The position numbers and the translations under genes are program-made. From assembly GCA_038373885.1 (NCBI GenBank), contig JAWZYV010006146.1:248001-312000 (forward strand): DNA of 64,000 nt. Reading direction: 5' to 3'. This document shows, piece after piece, positions 1 to 11,037 of the stretch; position 1 is the stretch's first letter, and the number at the start of each line of letters is the position of its first letter. This stretch comes from Cheiracanthium punctorium. Its lineage: Eukaryota > Arthropoda > Arachnida > Araneae > Cheiracanthiidae. The notes under the pieces were generated by a model that worked only from the letters and a program-made list of their open reading frames with translations, was not told where the DNA came from and did no database searches.

Positions 1-54
1 TTTAAAAGTTTTATAAGTGAAAACGTAAGTTCGTTAGCATTTTGAAAATGGCAG

Positions 55-562
55 TGTAAACATCGTCATATCTTTAATGCCGTAATAAAAAGTTTACATT
101 TCTCGCCAATAGATGGCGCTGTTTCTAATTTGCATAAAATAAGAACTCTTTTTTCCTATGCAAATATCTATCGTAGTCTCGCACTAACTGGCAGATATAA
201 AAAGGCATTACAAAGTCACTTTTCAGCAGTCGCGGTCTGTCTCTCCGAAAGCTACTACTGCTGTGATGTGTGTGTTAAGAGATTGAGCTATGAACCGTAT
301 GGTTCAACAGATGTGATTCAACTAGAACCGGATCTGGGATCCGTGCTGATGTATCCAAATGGTACAGTGTGATGTGTTTTTTTTTAAATCTGAATAGATC
401 GCCGCTGGCGACTTGTCTTCTAGAAAGCTTGTTTTTGTTCTACTAAGTGAATGCTGTTTATTGTGTTGTGTCTTCATCATGTGCACTGTGTAAGTCTACC
501 ATAGCCATCTTGTTTCAATAAACTACAGAAAAGGTACCTACTTTGTCTTTCTTGTCTAAACA
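55..562 (+). mobile_element. possible solo LTR
   Basis: This stretch has the layout of a retrotransposon LTR. It begins TGTAAACA and ends TCTAAACA, with a TATA box (TATAAAAA, 195-202) and a polyadenylation signal (AATAAA, 517-522) about 320 bp downstream. No internal retroelement coding sequence adjoins it. I could not find a matching target-site duplication, so the exact ends are uncertain. It could instead be an ordinary promoter fragment. Confidence 0.35.
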
Positions 563-975
563 CATATTTAAACCAAAGACTTCTACTGTGCAACTCAAGT
601 TAAATGAACTTCAAATCTGCTAACAGATAAAATCCAGTAACTATTCAATATCTCTTGTACAGATAAAATCAAGTAACTATTCAATTTCAGCCAATGACTT
701 TCAATTTGTAATTTAACTTGTTTGTTGAATTAGTTTAATTTAATTAATTCTTTAATTCCCTCCTTGGCTACGCCACTGCACGCAAGCATATGTTGTCACG
801 CCATGAAAAACCGTCGTAGATGCTAAACACCGAAGTTGTTTCGAGGGTTATACAGAATTAAAAATTTTGTAAAGTTTACTTTTGATACAGTTCGGATATT
901 TGCCACCAGGTGAGATGAAATATTACTAGATACGGCAACCCAGAATTTTCTTTTGAATTTGACACTATGCAACTA
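563..975. other. non-coding, with a short tandem duplication and an orphan hAT end
   Basis: No gene is seen. A 37-bp unit beginning CAGATAAAATC is tandemly duplicated at about 625-686. At 764-778 the sequence TTGGCTACGCCACTG is a typical right end of an hAT-type MITE. Its left partner is not visible and may lie outside the window. Confidence 0.5.
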
Positions 976-1304
976 CAGTAGATTCCCTATAACACGGTAG
1001 ATACATTCCGTGTTATAGGAATCCGTGTTGTACGGGTCCTGCGCTATACTCCACATGGAGTGCGGACTGCGCAGAATAATCGTGGCAAAACTTATTTGCA
1101 CTCCGTAGAAATGCAATGATGTTTGGTGTTGCCATTCAAAAGTTATGTTAATTACAGGAGCTGAAAATCATAATATCAGAATATATGTCTCATTTTACCG
1201 TGCTGTACAAGTCTCTTTTAACGTGTTACACGAAAACGATCACATTTTTTTCGCCATGTTCTACGAATTCTTGTTTTAGACCCATGTTATGAAGGGGTCT
1301 ACTG
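976..1304. mobile_element. pogo-like MITE with TA duplication
   Basis: Terminal inverted repeats CAGTAGATTCCCTATAACAC (left) and CAGTAGACCCCTTCATAACA (right, reverse complement) lie directly inside TA dinucleotides (974-975 and 1305-1306). The CAGT start and TA target are typical of pogo/Tigger-type Tc1-mariner elements. There is no transposase coding capacity in 329 bp, so it is non-autonomous. Confidence 0.7.
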
Positions 1305-1526
1305 TAAATTGTTAAAAATAAAACATGAAATTAGTTATTTATTTAGGGCGAGTTGACAGTGAGACCAACGTCAGTTTTATGTAACAAGTGTGATACTGCA
1401 TTAAGAGTTTAGAAAGGGTGATAAACTGTATCGCAGAAGTTACGTCACAAATGTTTTCATTTGAAATGTGACTTGATTTTCACGAAAACTGTGTGCAATT
1501 TTGACTTCTAACGTATGTGGTGCAAC

Positions 1527-1699
1527 CAGAGGCATAGCCAAGGGGGGGGGGGGTTAAGGGGTCATAATCCCCCCCCCCATGAGGAATTTTTTGCCATGCA
1601 AAATGTATATTCTTCACTACATTATCACACACACGTATACATATATATGAGTTGCAGTAGTCATAACCCCCCCATGAAAAATTTTTGGCTACGCCCCTG
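1527..1699. mobile_element. hAT MITE, exact 8-bp TSD
   Basis: This 173-bp element is flanked by the exact 8-bp direct repeat ggtgcaac (1519-1526 and 1700-1707). Its inverted termini are CAGAGGCATAGCCAAGG and CAGGGGCGTAGCCAAAA. The interior is mostly long G and C runs and AT-rich filler. The termini and 8-bp duplication identify an hAT-type non-autonomous element. Confidence 0.9.
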
Positions 1700-1969
1700 G
1701 GTGCAACTATTATTTTATGTAATGTTTTGTTAATTTAGGTGAAATTCAATAAAGCCATCTGCAAAATAACTGCGCTAATGTATTTTCCACACTTTAGGAA
1801 ATGCAAGATAAAATAAAATAGTTGTCAACATCCTGTAATTTATTCATATGGTATTTATTAAATGCTATAATTAAGCCTAAAAAACAAAATTATATGATGT
1901 AGAAATCAGGCATTTTTCGAAAGAGAGAAGTTTCAGCTGGATACCGTAAAGATCTTTTTTCATCGTCAT

Positions 1970-2154
1970 CAGTGGCGTGACTATACCGTTAGGGCCCGTA
2001 ATGAATTCATTGGACAGGGCTCTTCCTCATTGTACAGAATCTCAACCAGCATGTTGCAGTTCACTTTTTCTAGCTTTCTATTTGGGAAAGGCTCCCCCTC
2101 CTGCCGGGGGACCATGGCTTTTGCCTGTTCTACCGCCCTATAGTTATGCCAGTG
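1970..2154. mobile_element. hAT-like MITE, diverged duplication
   Basis: The left end CAGTGGCGTGACTATA matches the reverse complement of the right end, CACTGGCATAACTATA, at 13 of 16 positions. The flanks atcgtcat (1962-1969) and attgtctcat (from 2155) could be an 8-bp duplication that later gained 2 bp. The element has no coding capacity, and the boundary is less secure than for the exact-TSD elements. Confidence 0.5.
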
Positions 2155-4789
2155 ATTGTCTCATCGAAGTTCCTCATGCGCATCTGGATTATAAAGGACA
2201 TGGTGTTAGGAAAAGTAACTGTAAACCTTACCTTAAAGGTTCCATGACATGTGGTTGTGTTTTTCTTTATTATAACTGAATGCTGTATAACTTAACTTTA
2301 ATTATTTGCCTTAAAATCTAAAGGCACAGATAGCACTTATTTTTCTTAATTAAAGTTCGTACTTAACACTATTCTAATATCAACGCTTCAAACAAGCAAT
2401 TAATTGCTGCAAAACATTTTGCATAATGTGTTTCTATTTTCTCCTTTTTCTTTTCACGTCACAGGTCCGCAGTCATTAGTGACGTCGTTGCCTGGCCGAC
2501 AGTATAAAAGTTCGCCGCGATTGAGAGGAGAGAGGAGAGGCGAAAAGGGTGATGCGACAAGAAGTGTGTAGAAGGACGCTCGTGGCCAGCCGTGTGAGAT
2601 GCTCTGAACTGAGTCAAGCGATTAGCCTAAAGCCTTCCCGCCGCCACTTCCAAAAAAGCCTTTTGATTACGCCACTGCAAGTTTATCTCAAGACGATGCT
2701 GTTCGACCCAGTACCATAGGCTGGTTTGTTGTCCAGAACGTCCGATGACACATAGATGCTGTACTACATCAAATACCTATTTTTTTCCTTTGTTCATCCC
2801 CATCTATATACAAGTCTCACATCTCATTACTAAAATAAAAGAACTATCAAGGTAAACGCTTTTGTCATCTTTTACCTGGCAAGCCCTCAATTCATTTTCT
2901 TACTAGCTTTCACTGCTTAAAGTTTTGAAGTATAAAAACTCTCCTAAACACAGACACATGGGTGCTCATTTAGGGAAGTAGGTGGGGGCTCTGGTCCCTC
3001 CCTCTAGCCGTCGGTATAGTGAATATTTTTATATTAACTAACCTTCTTTTTCACTATTTCAGTACTAAAATGTTTGGAAGTGCGATTGCCGATGACCTTA
3101 CAAATGCAAGAAATAACCCCTCCCCCCTGCCTCCACATCTTAAAGTACTCATATGGACACCCATGCCGAAGCACCCACATACATTTGGCCTCATTAAAGA
3201 TTTTCTTTTAAACTTTTAAAATATCACACAACTAATAAGCAAATGAAGCATTTTAGTACTGAAATAATGCAAAAAGTTCAGTATGCTTTACAAATATTCA
3301 TATTACGTAATGGCATAATTGGGGCGGGGTGGGGGAACCCTCCTTGAGTGTACATCACTGTGTTGGGGTTATCACATGATTGCTGGTGCTCAGCATCCAA
3401 CGTACTTTTTTTACAAGCTAATAAAATCCAACAGTAAACAAAGTTTGTAGCTGGCTGGCTATGCATGTGTGTAGGTTTATGACCTCCAATCTTCTAATGC
3501 GGTTGACTTTTGATTGCACAGTGCCAGGATGGGTGGTCACAGACTTACCAAATTTTGTATATGGCTTCACTACGGCATGTCCTAACACACGTTGGAACAA
3601 TTGTTTCAAAATTCGAATTAAAAAATAATTTATTTTATATTTCATGCGATTTTTGGCAATTTTTCTTGCATAATATGTAACAACGGCGGTAATTACATGC
3701 ACAATAAAACAATATTTTCATCATTGAAAATTTTCTTTTAAAAACAGTTTATTCTGACTGTGCAACATAATTTGCAGATTTTTTGAAGAAAATTACTTCT
3801 GACAATTTTTGTAAAATAATTTTAAAACAGTTGCATCTTGAATTCTGTCATAACTTTTTGATATTTTGTCAAATGATGGTGCATGCATTTCACCCTCTTT
3901 TAAAAGAAAAACGAGAGGAAAATATAAATTAGGAGATTTTAAAAGAATTTTTAAGTAAAGAAGGATTTTTAATTTATTGTAGCTGCTTAAAAATTTCGCT
4001 ATCATATCTTGAGGCTTATTTGCCTTGGAAACAGTAACAGTGAATAGAATTGCCTGTTGAAAAAAAAAAACTACATTTAAACAAAACTCCAAGTTTTTGT
4101 AAGTGAGTAGATCTACGTCATTTTGAAGTAAGAAGTTTCAAACACCTTTCAGAACTCAATCAGAATAACAGACTATCCCAAGCAAAAAATATGCCACACA
4201 CGAAATAATGGATAATATTGATACGAAGCTATTTCAGTCACATGTCGATGAAAAATATAAATATGTACCAATCAGATTAAAAGAAGAATCTATTGTTGAA
4301 GTTGATGGTCACGTGTTGGTTGAAAAATGACGCAACAATGATATTGTCCATTCTGCAAATTCTCTTATTTCAGATCAATTGCAGAGTATAGCCATTTATT
4401 AAAATTTAAGATTACACATCATTTTTGGATTTTCGCTCTCACATCCTGAAATCTATTAATCAAAATCTTATTTTTCAATTTTGTAAGTAATAAATTGCAC
4501 ATTAAGGCCTTAATACAAAGATAAATAACTCTAAAATTTGTAGAAAGTCTCCTAATTTATATTTTTAACAATATTTTGTATTTAATGCTTCCCAGTTTCT
4601 ACAGCAACAACAAGAGTGAAAAATTTTGCTGTAAAAGAAAGCATAAATAGAAATTAAAGGATGAGTATCATGTAGGATATCAAAAGTTCATTGCATTTGT
4701 TATGGATAACAGCACAGTGCGCATGTGCAGCTTGGGGTAAATTGAAAAGTCTGTAGCCAGACATACAAAGGAAAAACTGCGAAACAGCT
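2155..4789. other. no gene recognised; LTR-like promoter signals
   Basis: I see no coding region of a known family here. A TATA box (TATAAAAG, 2503-2510) in a CG-rich patch is followed by AATAAA at 2834-2839, which is the spacing of a degraded LTR. An orphan hAT-type right end (GATTACGCCACTG) finishes at 2677. Short open frames at 3278-4092 on the minus strand resemble nothing I know. Confidence 0.4.
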
Positions 4790-4797
4790 GCAGTAGC

Positions 4798-6591
4798 CAG
4801 GCCCAGCGAGAGGGGGGCAGCCGGGGCACTGCCCCGGGGCCCGTCAAACTAGAGGGAGCCTGTGAATTTTTCAAAATGCTCTACAAATTTTCTTTCTACA
4901 TCTTTACTTTTAAAAAATTCATTCCAAACAACCTACAATTTATTTAGCTCTAGTCCGAAGTGCTGGGAAATTTTACGGAAGCATATCGACTGCGCAGTTC
5001 ACAGCATGTCAGATACCAGATGGTCAGATTGAATTCACAGTGTCAAACCGTTTGCAAATCATCTTCCTGGCATCAAGTTAGCACCGCAAGAATTGAGATA
5101 GAAATTTAACTCCAAAAACTAAAAATGAAATTAATGGAGTTCTGTGGTATATGTCATATTTTGTGTGTGTGTTAATGTCAGCTGTGTGGTTCAAAATATT
5201 GCTTCGAATCGATATGTGCAATAAAGTCATCCAAGCCAGAAATACAACAATTGATGTCGAAGCTGAAAATGTAGGAGCATTGCTCTCCGATCTCAAAACT
5301 CTTCGAAATGATTGGAATTCAGTCTGGTCTGAAGCTAAAATTGTAGCTTTAAGTATGGAGATCGAGAAAACATTTTCCCGTGGATATGATGAGAGACGCA
5401 AAAAACAAAAAATGCATCATCTGGATAGTGAAAAAACAGATAAACAGTTAGATAATGAAGAAAAATATCTTAAAATTTACGTATTTTACCTTTTGGTAGA
5501 TAGTGTCATAGGGCGACTAACTGTGTGATATGATGCTGTCAAAAACTAGTAAGTTTGAAATAGGTCAAGTAATTTTGAAATATTATGGCAGTATTTAACA
5601 ATACCTGAAAGCAGTTTGAAAGAAAAGGCATTATTTCTATCGGAACAGTACCAAAATGATCTGAATAGTGAAGATTTTCTTTCAGAAATAATTCACTTGC
5701 CATCCGTCCACAAAGCTAATTTTGGAATTAATCAATTAAAGCTTCTGGATTTATTGAACATACTAACAGAATATAAACTGAGCGATCTATTTCCAAATGT
5801 TTGCATTGCCCTTAGGGTATTTTTAACCATTCCAGCAACGGTAGCTTCTGCTGAACGATCATTCAGCAAATTGAAATTCATAAAAAATTTCTTAAGATCA
5901 ACCAAGTCTCAAGAACGACTTGTAGACTTCGCAAGACTAAGCATCGAATCTGACATTGCCAGAACTATTAATTTTGATGTTATACGAAATTTTGCAAGTA
6001 AAAAGGCACGAAAAGCCATTATTAAAATTAAATAACGCATATGCTAATTCTACCATTTAAATATATTTTTAACCTTCAAGCATGAGTAAAAAATTGCTAA
6101 ATATGAAGATTCCCTAACTCATTCTTTTCTTTTAGCATTCTATATAAAAATCACTAAGAGAAAACAAAAAAATTAATTTTCGAAACTGTGCGTTTAACTA
6201 TAGCAAAATATGAAGTGATGCATTTACAGATAAATAACGCTCTATTGGTGATGGTGATTTGCAACACATGTTAGACAGCGAGGGTGGTAAGGCAAAGGAA
6301 GATTTTGGAATCTGGTTATAAAAATACAGTAATGATATTCCTTTTTTTAAAAATATTTTTTATAATACATTATTACAGATTGTAATTACTATTATTAAAA
6401 TTATAATTTAGGTAAGAATAAAAATGACCCCACAATATTAATGTTTTTATTTTTAATAACTACTTTTAAAGTAAAATTGGGCAGAATTAAAAATATATTT
6501 CTTGAGGCAAAAAAAAAAAAAAAAAAAAACTTGGGGAGGGGGCCCAGGAACATTTCTGTCCCGCCTTATAAAATTTCTCTCGGGGGCCCTG
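4798..6591 (+). mobile_element. ZMYM-type hAT transposon, exact 8-bp TSD
   Basis: The 1,794-bp element is flanked by the exact 8-bp duplication gcagtagc (4790-4797 and 6592-6599). The left terminus CAGGCCCAGCGAGAG and the right terminus (reverse complement) CAGGGCCCCCGAGAG match at 12 of 15 positions. It carries the C-terminal half of an hAT transposase in the plus orientation (5090-6035), so it is an internally deleted copy. Confidence 0.92.
5090..6035 (+). pseudogene. hAT transposase, ZMYM1-like C-terminal half
   Basis: The readable frame gives a segment starting near WFKILLRIDMCNKVIQARNT and including ERRKKQKMHH, typical of the middle of ZMYM1-like hAT transposases. The C-terminal dimerisation domain follows, with the motif ATVASAERSFSKLKFIKNFL near 5835-5895. 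The frame is broken by stops around 5526-5550. The N-terminal zinc finger and first catalytic region are missing. hAT transposases cut and paste DNA with 8-bp target duplications, which agrees with the element's flanks. This copy cannot encode a working enzyme. Confidence 0.88.
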
Positions 6592-6726
6592 GCAGTAGCA
6601 TTAAGAATTTTAAAATCTCCTGTAAAATAATGTTTATTTTTTTTCATAATATATATTTTTATTTTCCTAAACTAAGAACCTAAACCAGTGATGGGCAAAC
6701 TTTTTCGGTCGCGGGCCAAAAATCGG

Positions 6727-6772
<46 letters not shown>

Positions 6773-6782
6773 CTTACTGCGC

Positions 6783-9293
6783 ATGCAACTCTACCATCTT
6801 AATAAACAAGCCCATCTTATGTTACGCTTATTTTTTCCTCCCCTGCAGGTAAGCTTTTTAATATTTCTTTTTGAGAGTATTTTCGTCCAGCTGCTTATAA
6901 TGACACCGATACCCAATTATATCTCTTCAGATATATACAAGGATCTCTGGAAAACTACGAAATCGAAAGCCCGCGAATGCGAACATATTAAATTTCTAGA
7001 AGACTGTCTTTATTTTAACATAACGCCTAAATTTCTTCAATCCCATAACCGTTTCATTTCAAAAAATTTTCACAACGAACTTTTCTGCTTTGAACGTCAT
7101 CTGTTAAGAAAATGTATCCGCCAAAAATACGCCCACATGTCAAAACTTACAAAAACCGAAACCTTACAGTCTCATTACGATACACCTACCTTTACCTCTG
7201 CAATATCTAAAATACAATCTTTCGCCTATCAAATACACAAGACTTACAAACGTAACCACTATCGAAAATTAAAATTCTGGCTTAAAAACAAACATAACGT
7301 AAAAACCGTACCCGTAAAAATAGAAAATCAATATATTAATATCTCTGACTACCATCTAACTCAACAGCAACACGACGTCCTAAACTTAGGACCTAAATAT
7401 ATCCTAGATGATAATATAAACATTTTTGATTCAATAGCTAGCATTGAAACAGCAATAGCCGACCTCCCCCCTCCAGACAAAAACTACTTAAGAATTATCG
7501 CCCAACAAGAACTTATCAACAAACTTAACTCCCCCTCCCGCGACGACGCCGATGCATAAACGACTTAAAGAAAAACAATAATATAACTTGCTTAAGCTCA
7601 GATAAAACCAGAAAATAGTTATAATGAATAAAAATGATTATCTCACCCAGATGGAAGAAATCATTAATAAACTACAAATGGAAAAATTACCAAAAGACCC
7701 AACAGGAAAAATTTTCAATAAAGTCAAAGAATTAATCAAAAATGGATCCTGGCCAGATAACAGACAACCCACTTTAACTAATTTTGCCCCCATAGCCCCA
7801 AGAATTTTTGCTAAATACAAGGACCATAAAACCCCTCCCTCTTTAAACCAATAGTCAGTAAATGTGAAGGACCAACTTATGACCTGGAAAAATATCTGAA
7901 ACCCATCTTACAAGATCTCATGCCCCAAAGTAACAATATCTTAGCTTCAACTGAAGATTTTATTCAACACATTAAAGATATTACAATAAACTCCCAGGAA
8001 TGCTTCGTCAGTTTTGACGTTACTAACCTCTACTCCTCCATAGATATCTAAGAAATGAATGAAATAATCAAAAAACAAATCACCTCCAACATTAATAATA
8101 GCTCTACTTCCACTACATTAAATAGCGCACTTAATCTTGTCCTTCACAACTCATATTTTCAGTTTAATCATAATTTCTACAAACAAAAGAAAGGCGTGCC
8201 TATGGGGTCGCCGATATCAGGAGTCATAGCAGACTGGAAAATGCGGCTAGTGGAGAGGGCCATATTTGATAAATTATCCAACCACATAAAAACTTGGTTT
8301 CACTACGTAGGCGATATCTTCGCAATAGTTAACAAAAATGAAACTGATAATATCCTCAAAGAAATCAACTCAATACACAATAACATACAATTCACCATAG
8401 AAATAGAGAAAAATGCCACCATTAACTAACTAGATGTCAAAATCAATAGAGATATGATGAATAATATTAATACTACAGTTTTTAGAAAAGCCACCAATAA
8501 TAACGAAATAGTACATTTTAAATCAAAAACTCCATACAAATTTAAAATAGCCGCCATCCTTTCCTATGTCAATCGCGCAATTACAGTTTGCTCAAACGAA
8601 ACCCTCCTCAATGAAGAACTTCAGTTTATCAAAACTCAATGTAAAAACGCAGGGTACCCAAATTCAATAGTAAAAAGCCTTTTTAAAAAGAGAATAAAAA
8701 AACTGGAACAAATTAATAACTATCAAAATCCGAAACTAAAATTTACCAATGCCATTCCCTACTGCAGGGGAGCCGCCCTAAAAATCACAAATGAAGCTGC
8801 AAAGAAAAATATCAAAATCCCAATAAAACCCAATCAAAATATTTTCAAACGCATTCGCAGTGATAAAGATAATATAAATCCTGATGAAACCGCCGGTATT
8901 TATAAACTAAGCTTTACAGACAATAGTACCAATAAACAGGGCTGCTATATTGGCATGACAAAACGAAAAATCAAAGACCGAAAAAAGGAACATCAAACTG
9001 ACATTAAATTCAATAAAACCACTACTGCCCTCGCAAAAATAGCCCAGGAACACCCCATAGAAATCAACTTTAACAATAGCCAAAAACTCGCCAATTACAA
9101 AAACAGTCATTATGCCCTAAATATGGAAGCCCTACAGATTATAACCACAGATGGCGCTGTGAATGATATGACGCATGCGCAGATCGATCCTGGGTGGAAT
9201 GCCCTGCTGAGGAAGAGAGCTGGCCATTTGGAACCAAGACCTATGCTGAAGAAGGTGGTGGCTGCCACCGATAGTGCTACATACGGATTTTAA
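6783..9293 (+). pseudogene. Penelope-like retroelement polyprotein with GIY-YIG endonuclease
   Basis: This is a single-ORF retroelement that primes reverse transcription at a nick made by its own endonuclease. In order it has a PLE N-terminal region (HIKFLEDCLYFNITPKFLQ; likely start at 6900), SSDKTRKIVIMNKNDY (about 7594-7641), KPIVSKCEGP, RT motif A (SFDVTNLYSSID, near 8015-8048), GVPMGSPISG (8190s), a catalytic-box equivalent that reads YVGD (8304-8315), and a C-terminal GIY-YIG domain (GIYKLSF near 8894, GCYIGMTKRKIKDRKKEH near 8940-8990). Lesions are a stop at 7557 with a frameshift after it, a frameshift near 7840, and stops at 8049 and 8427. From 7840 to the end a single frame is otherwise maintained. 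The usual second residue of YVDD is Gly here. Confidence 0.9.
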
Positions 9294-9379
9294 TGTGTTT
9301 TTACCTGTTTAAAAAAAAAAAAAAAAAAAAAAAAGTTTGGCGGGCCAAGATAAATTTTTCTAAAATTTTAATAACAATA

Positions 9380-9850
9380 TACCTGCATTACAAGTTAAAT
9401 ATGTTAATGAGATGAATGAAATTGCAATTTCATTTTTAAAAGTTTCTTATATTGACGTTCGAAGTGAGATGTACGGATTCAAAGGAACAAGGCTAAATGC
9501 TCGTCTGTCAGACTACTTCTGAAAGAATTCTTTCTAAGGTTCATAGTTGAAAACTCTTGTTCACATATATAAGCAAACATAGCACTGATTTTTATGGGAG
9601 TGAGATATTAAATTTGGGAAACTTACTTTCGATAATGATTTTTAAAAGTCTAACTTTCGCATATTTAGAAAAAACTGCTTAAGATGATTGTTAGATTGCA
9701 ACTCAATTAATTCAAGCTGCAAATCGGACCTCACTGCTTCACAATTTACGTTGAAAGGCATGGTAAAAATATCCAATTCTGTTTGAATGGCACTAAAATA
9801 TTGAAATCTGCATTTGAACTCCACATGCAGTTTTTTCAAGCCATCTTCAT
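9380..9850 (-). pseudogene. hAT transposase C-terminal fragment
   Basis: The minus-strand translation gives FSAIQTELDIFTMPFNVNCE and LQLELIELQSN. After a stop and frame change it continues AMFAYICEQEFSTMNLRKNS and SSLTDEHLALF. These correspond to the ELIDLQ region and the CEQ-FS-M..K...RS.LTDEHL dimerisation block of hAT proteins such as GTF2IRD2/SCAND3-type transposases. The rest of the protein is absent. The strand agrees with the orientation of the host hAT element. Confidence 0.8.
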
Positions 9851-9983
9851 AATTATTAATATGGATATATAATACATAAATGTATATTTTCTTTTAATTT
9901 CTGTCGGAGCGGCGAATTTAAAATTCTGTCCGCGGGCCGGATTTTGGCCCGCGGGCTGTAGTTTGCCCATCCCTGACCTAAAC

Positions 9984-10796
9984 ATTAGCTTACCTTTCAT
10001 TTCATTGTTGAATTTGGCAGCTTAACTGGCAGTAACAGACGAACCATACTCAGAAAAAAAAAATTTGGAGGGGGTGGGGATGCTAACATTGGAAAAGGCA
10101 GAATTTTTCACAAAAAGACTTTATTTTGTTTAAAAAATTTAAATTCTTAGGAGGAGAAAGGAAGACCGGAACTCCCCTTTCCCATAATATGTCCTTGGTA
10201 ATGGATTATGTTACTATGGTAACAATTATGATAAATACGAAATTAGTTTTTTGTGTTAAATTCTAATCGTAAGTGAATTTGACATCATTTTAATGTCATG
10301 AATTTAAAATTGCATCAGATCTTAATGAGGATAATGTACTTTACAGAAAAATTACTTGATCAAGGTTTACTTTTAGGAGAGCCAAATAATTCACAAAACA
10401 GTGAATGTTTCACCTAGATATTTTTAAGACTTTTTAGGTAAAGTTTTACCAAGGTGTTCTGCGAAATGACTGAGACTACATATCGCCCTTTGCATTATGA
10501 ATTAGAAGAGAAAATAAAACAGTCCACACCATGTGACATTATTTTAGAACTAAACCAAAAAGATGAAACTATCCTGCAAAAGCACTTTGAAATTGAACAG
10601 ATTTGTCTGCAAAACACTGTTTACATTCGGTTTGATCTCAAATAACACTGACATAAATTTGGTGTTATGATTTTACAGTAACTCTACCGTTCAAGTAAGT
10701 ATCTGTTAGCAAAAGCTTATGTCATGAGAAAAATAATTCTTCATACTTCGAAATTTTTTTTAAATGGAACTAAATTCACTAACATGAATAACGAAA
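9984..10796. other. no gene recognised
   Basis: This is AT-rich sequence with a short open frame at 10454-10645 (63 codons, hydrophilic, beginning MFCEMTETTYRPLHYELEEK). I do not recognise it, and no splice or promoter context makes it convincing as a gene. Everything else is featureless. Confidence 0.4.
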
Positions 10797-11037
10797 ACAT
10801 TTGATTCAATCTGTATGAAGAACAGGTACACAGCTAGTAAAATAATAAAATATGAGACACTTTCATATTTTAAACTAGCTGCATGTTTGTTCTTCGCACG
10901 GTAGGAAACAAATTTTCTTTGCATGTGTAATTCGAATTAATTACAGTGATGCGGAATCTAAAAAAGAGCAAAATTATTTGACTCTTGATATAAAGTTTGC
11001 ACCATGAGTACTAACCTGGCATCATTGCAATATATTG
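10797..11037. repeat. inverted pair of ACTAGCTGC-family repeat ends
   Basis: The right part (10874-11037) is homologous to the reverse complement of 59219-59381, sharing ACTAGCTGC, GTTCTTCGCACGGTAGGAAA, TGTGTAATTCGAATTAATT and AACCT..G.ATCATTGCAATATA. The left part (10797-10838) is the same terminus in the opposite direction (GAAGAACAGGTACACAGCTAGT). The two ends face each other across about 35 bp. The superfamily is unknown to me. Confidence 0.7.

Larger units (their letters stand above)
6686..9975 (-). mobile_element. hAT transposon (GTF2IRD2/SCAND3-like) containing a PLE
   Basis: The element is flanked by the exact 8-bp repeat acctaaac (6678-6685 and 9976-9983). The termini CAGTGATGGGCAAAC and CAGGGATGGGCAAAC match at 14 of 15 positions, and both continue into GCGGGCC. 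Its transposase remnant is on the minus strand (9380-9850). A Penelope-like retroelement (about 6783-9293) and A-rich tracts at 6727-6769 and 9311-9334 occupy most of the interior, so the hAT landed first and the PLE inserted into it. Confidence 0.93.

Noticed and set aside
1977..2279. 100-codon plus-strand frame
   Set aside because: It overlaps an hAT-like MITE and its flank and has no domain or splice context.
5078..5401. 107-codon minus-strand open frame
   Set aside because: It lies antisense to recognisable hAT transposase coding sequence and has no similarity of its own.
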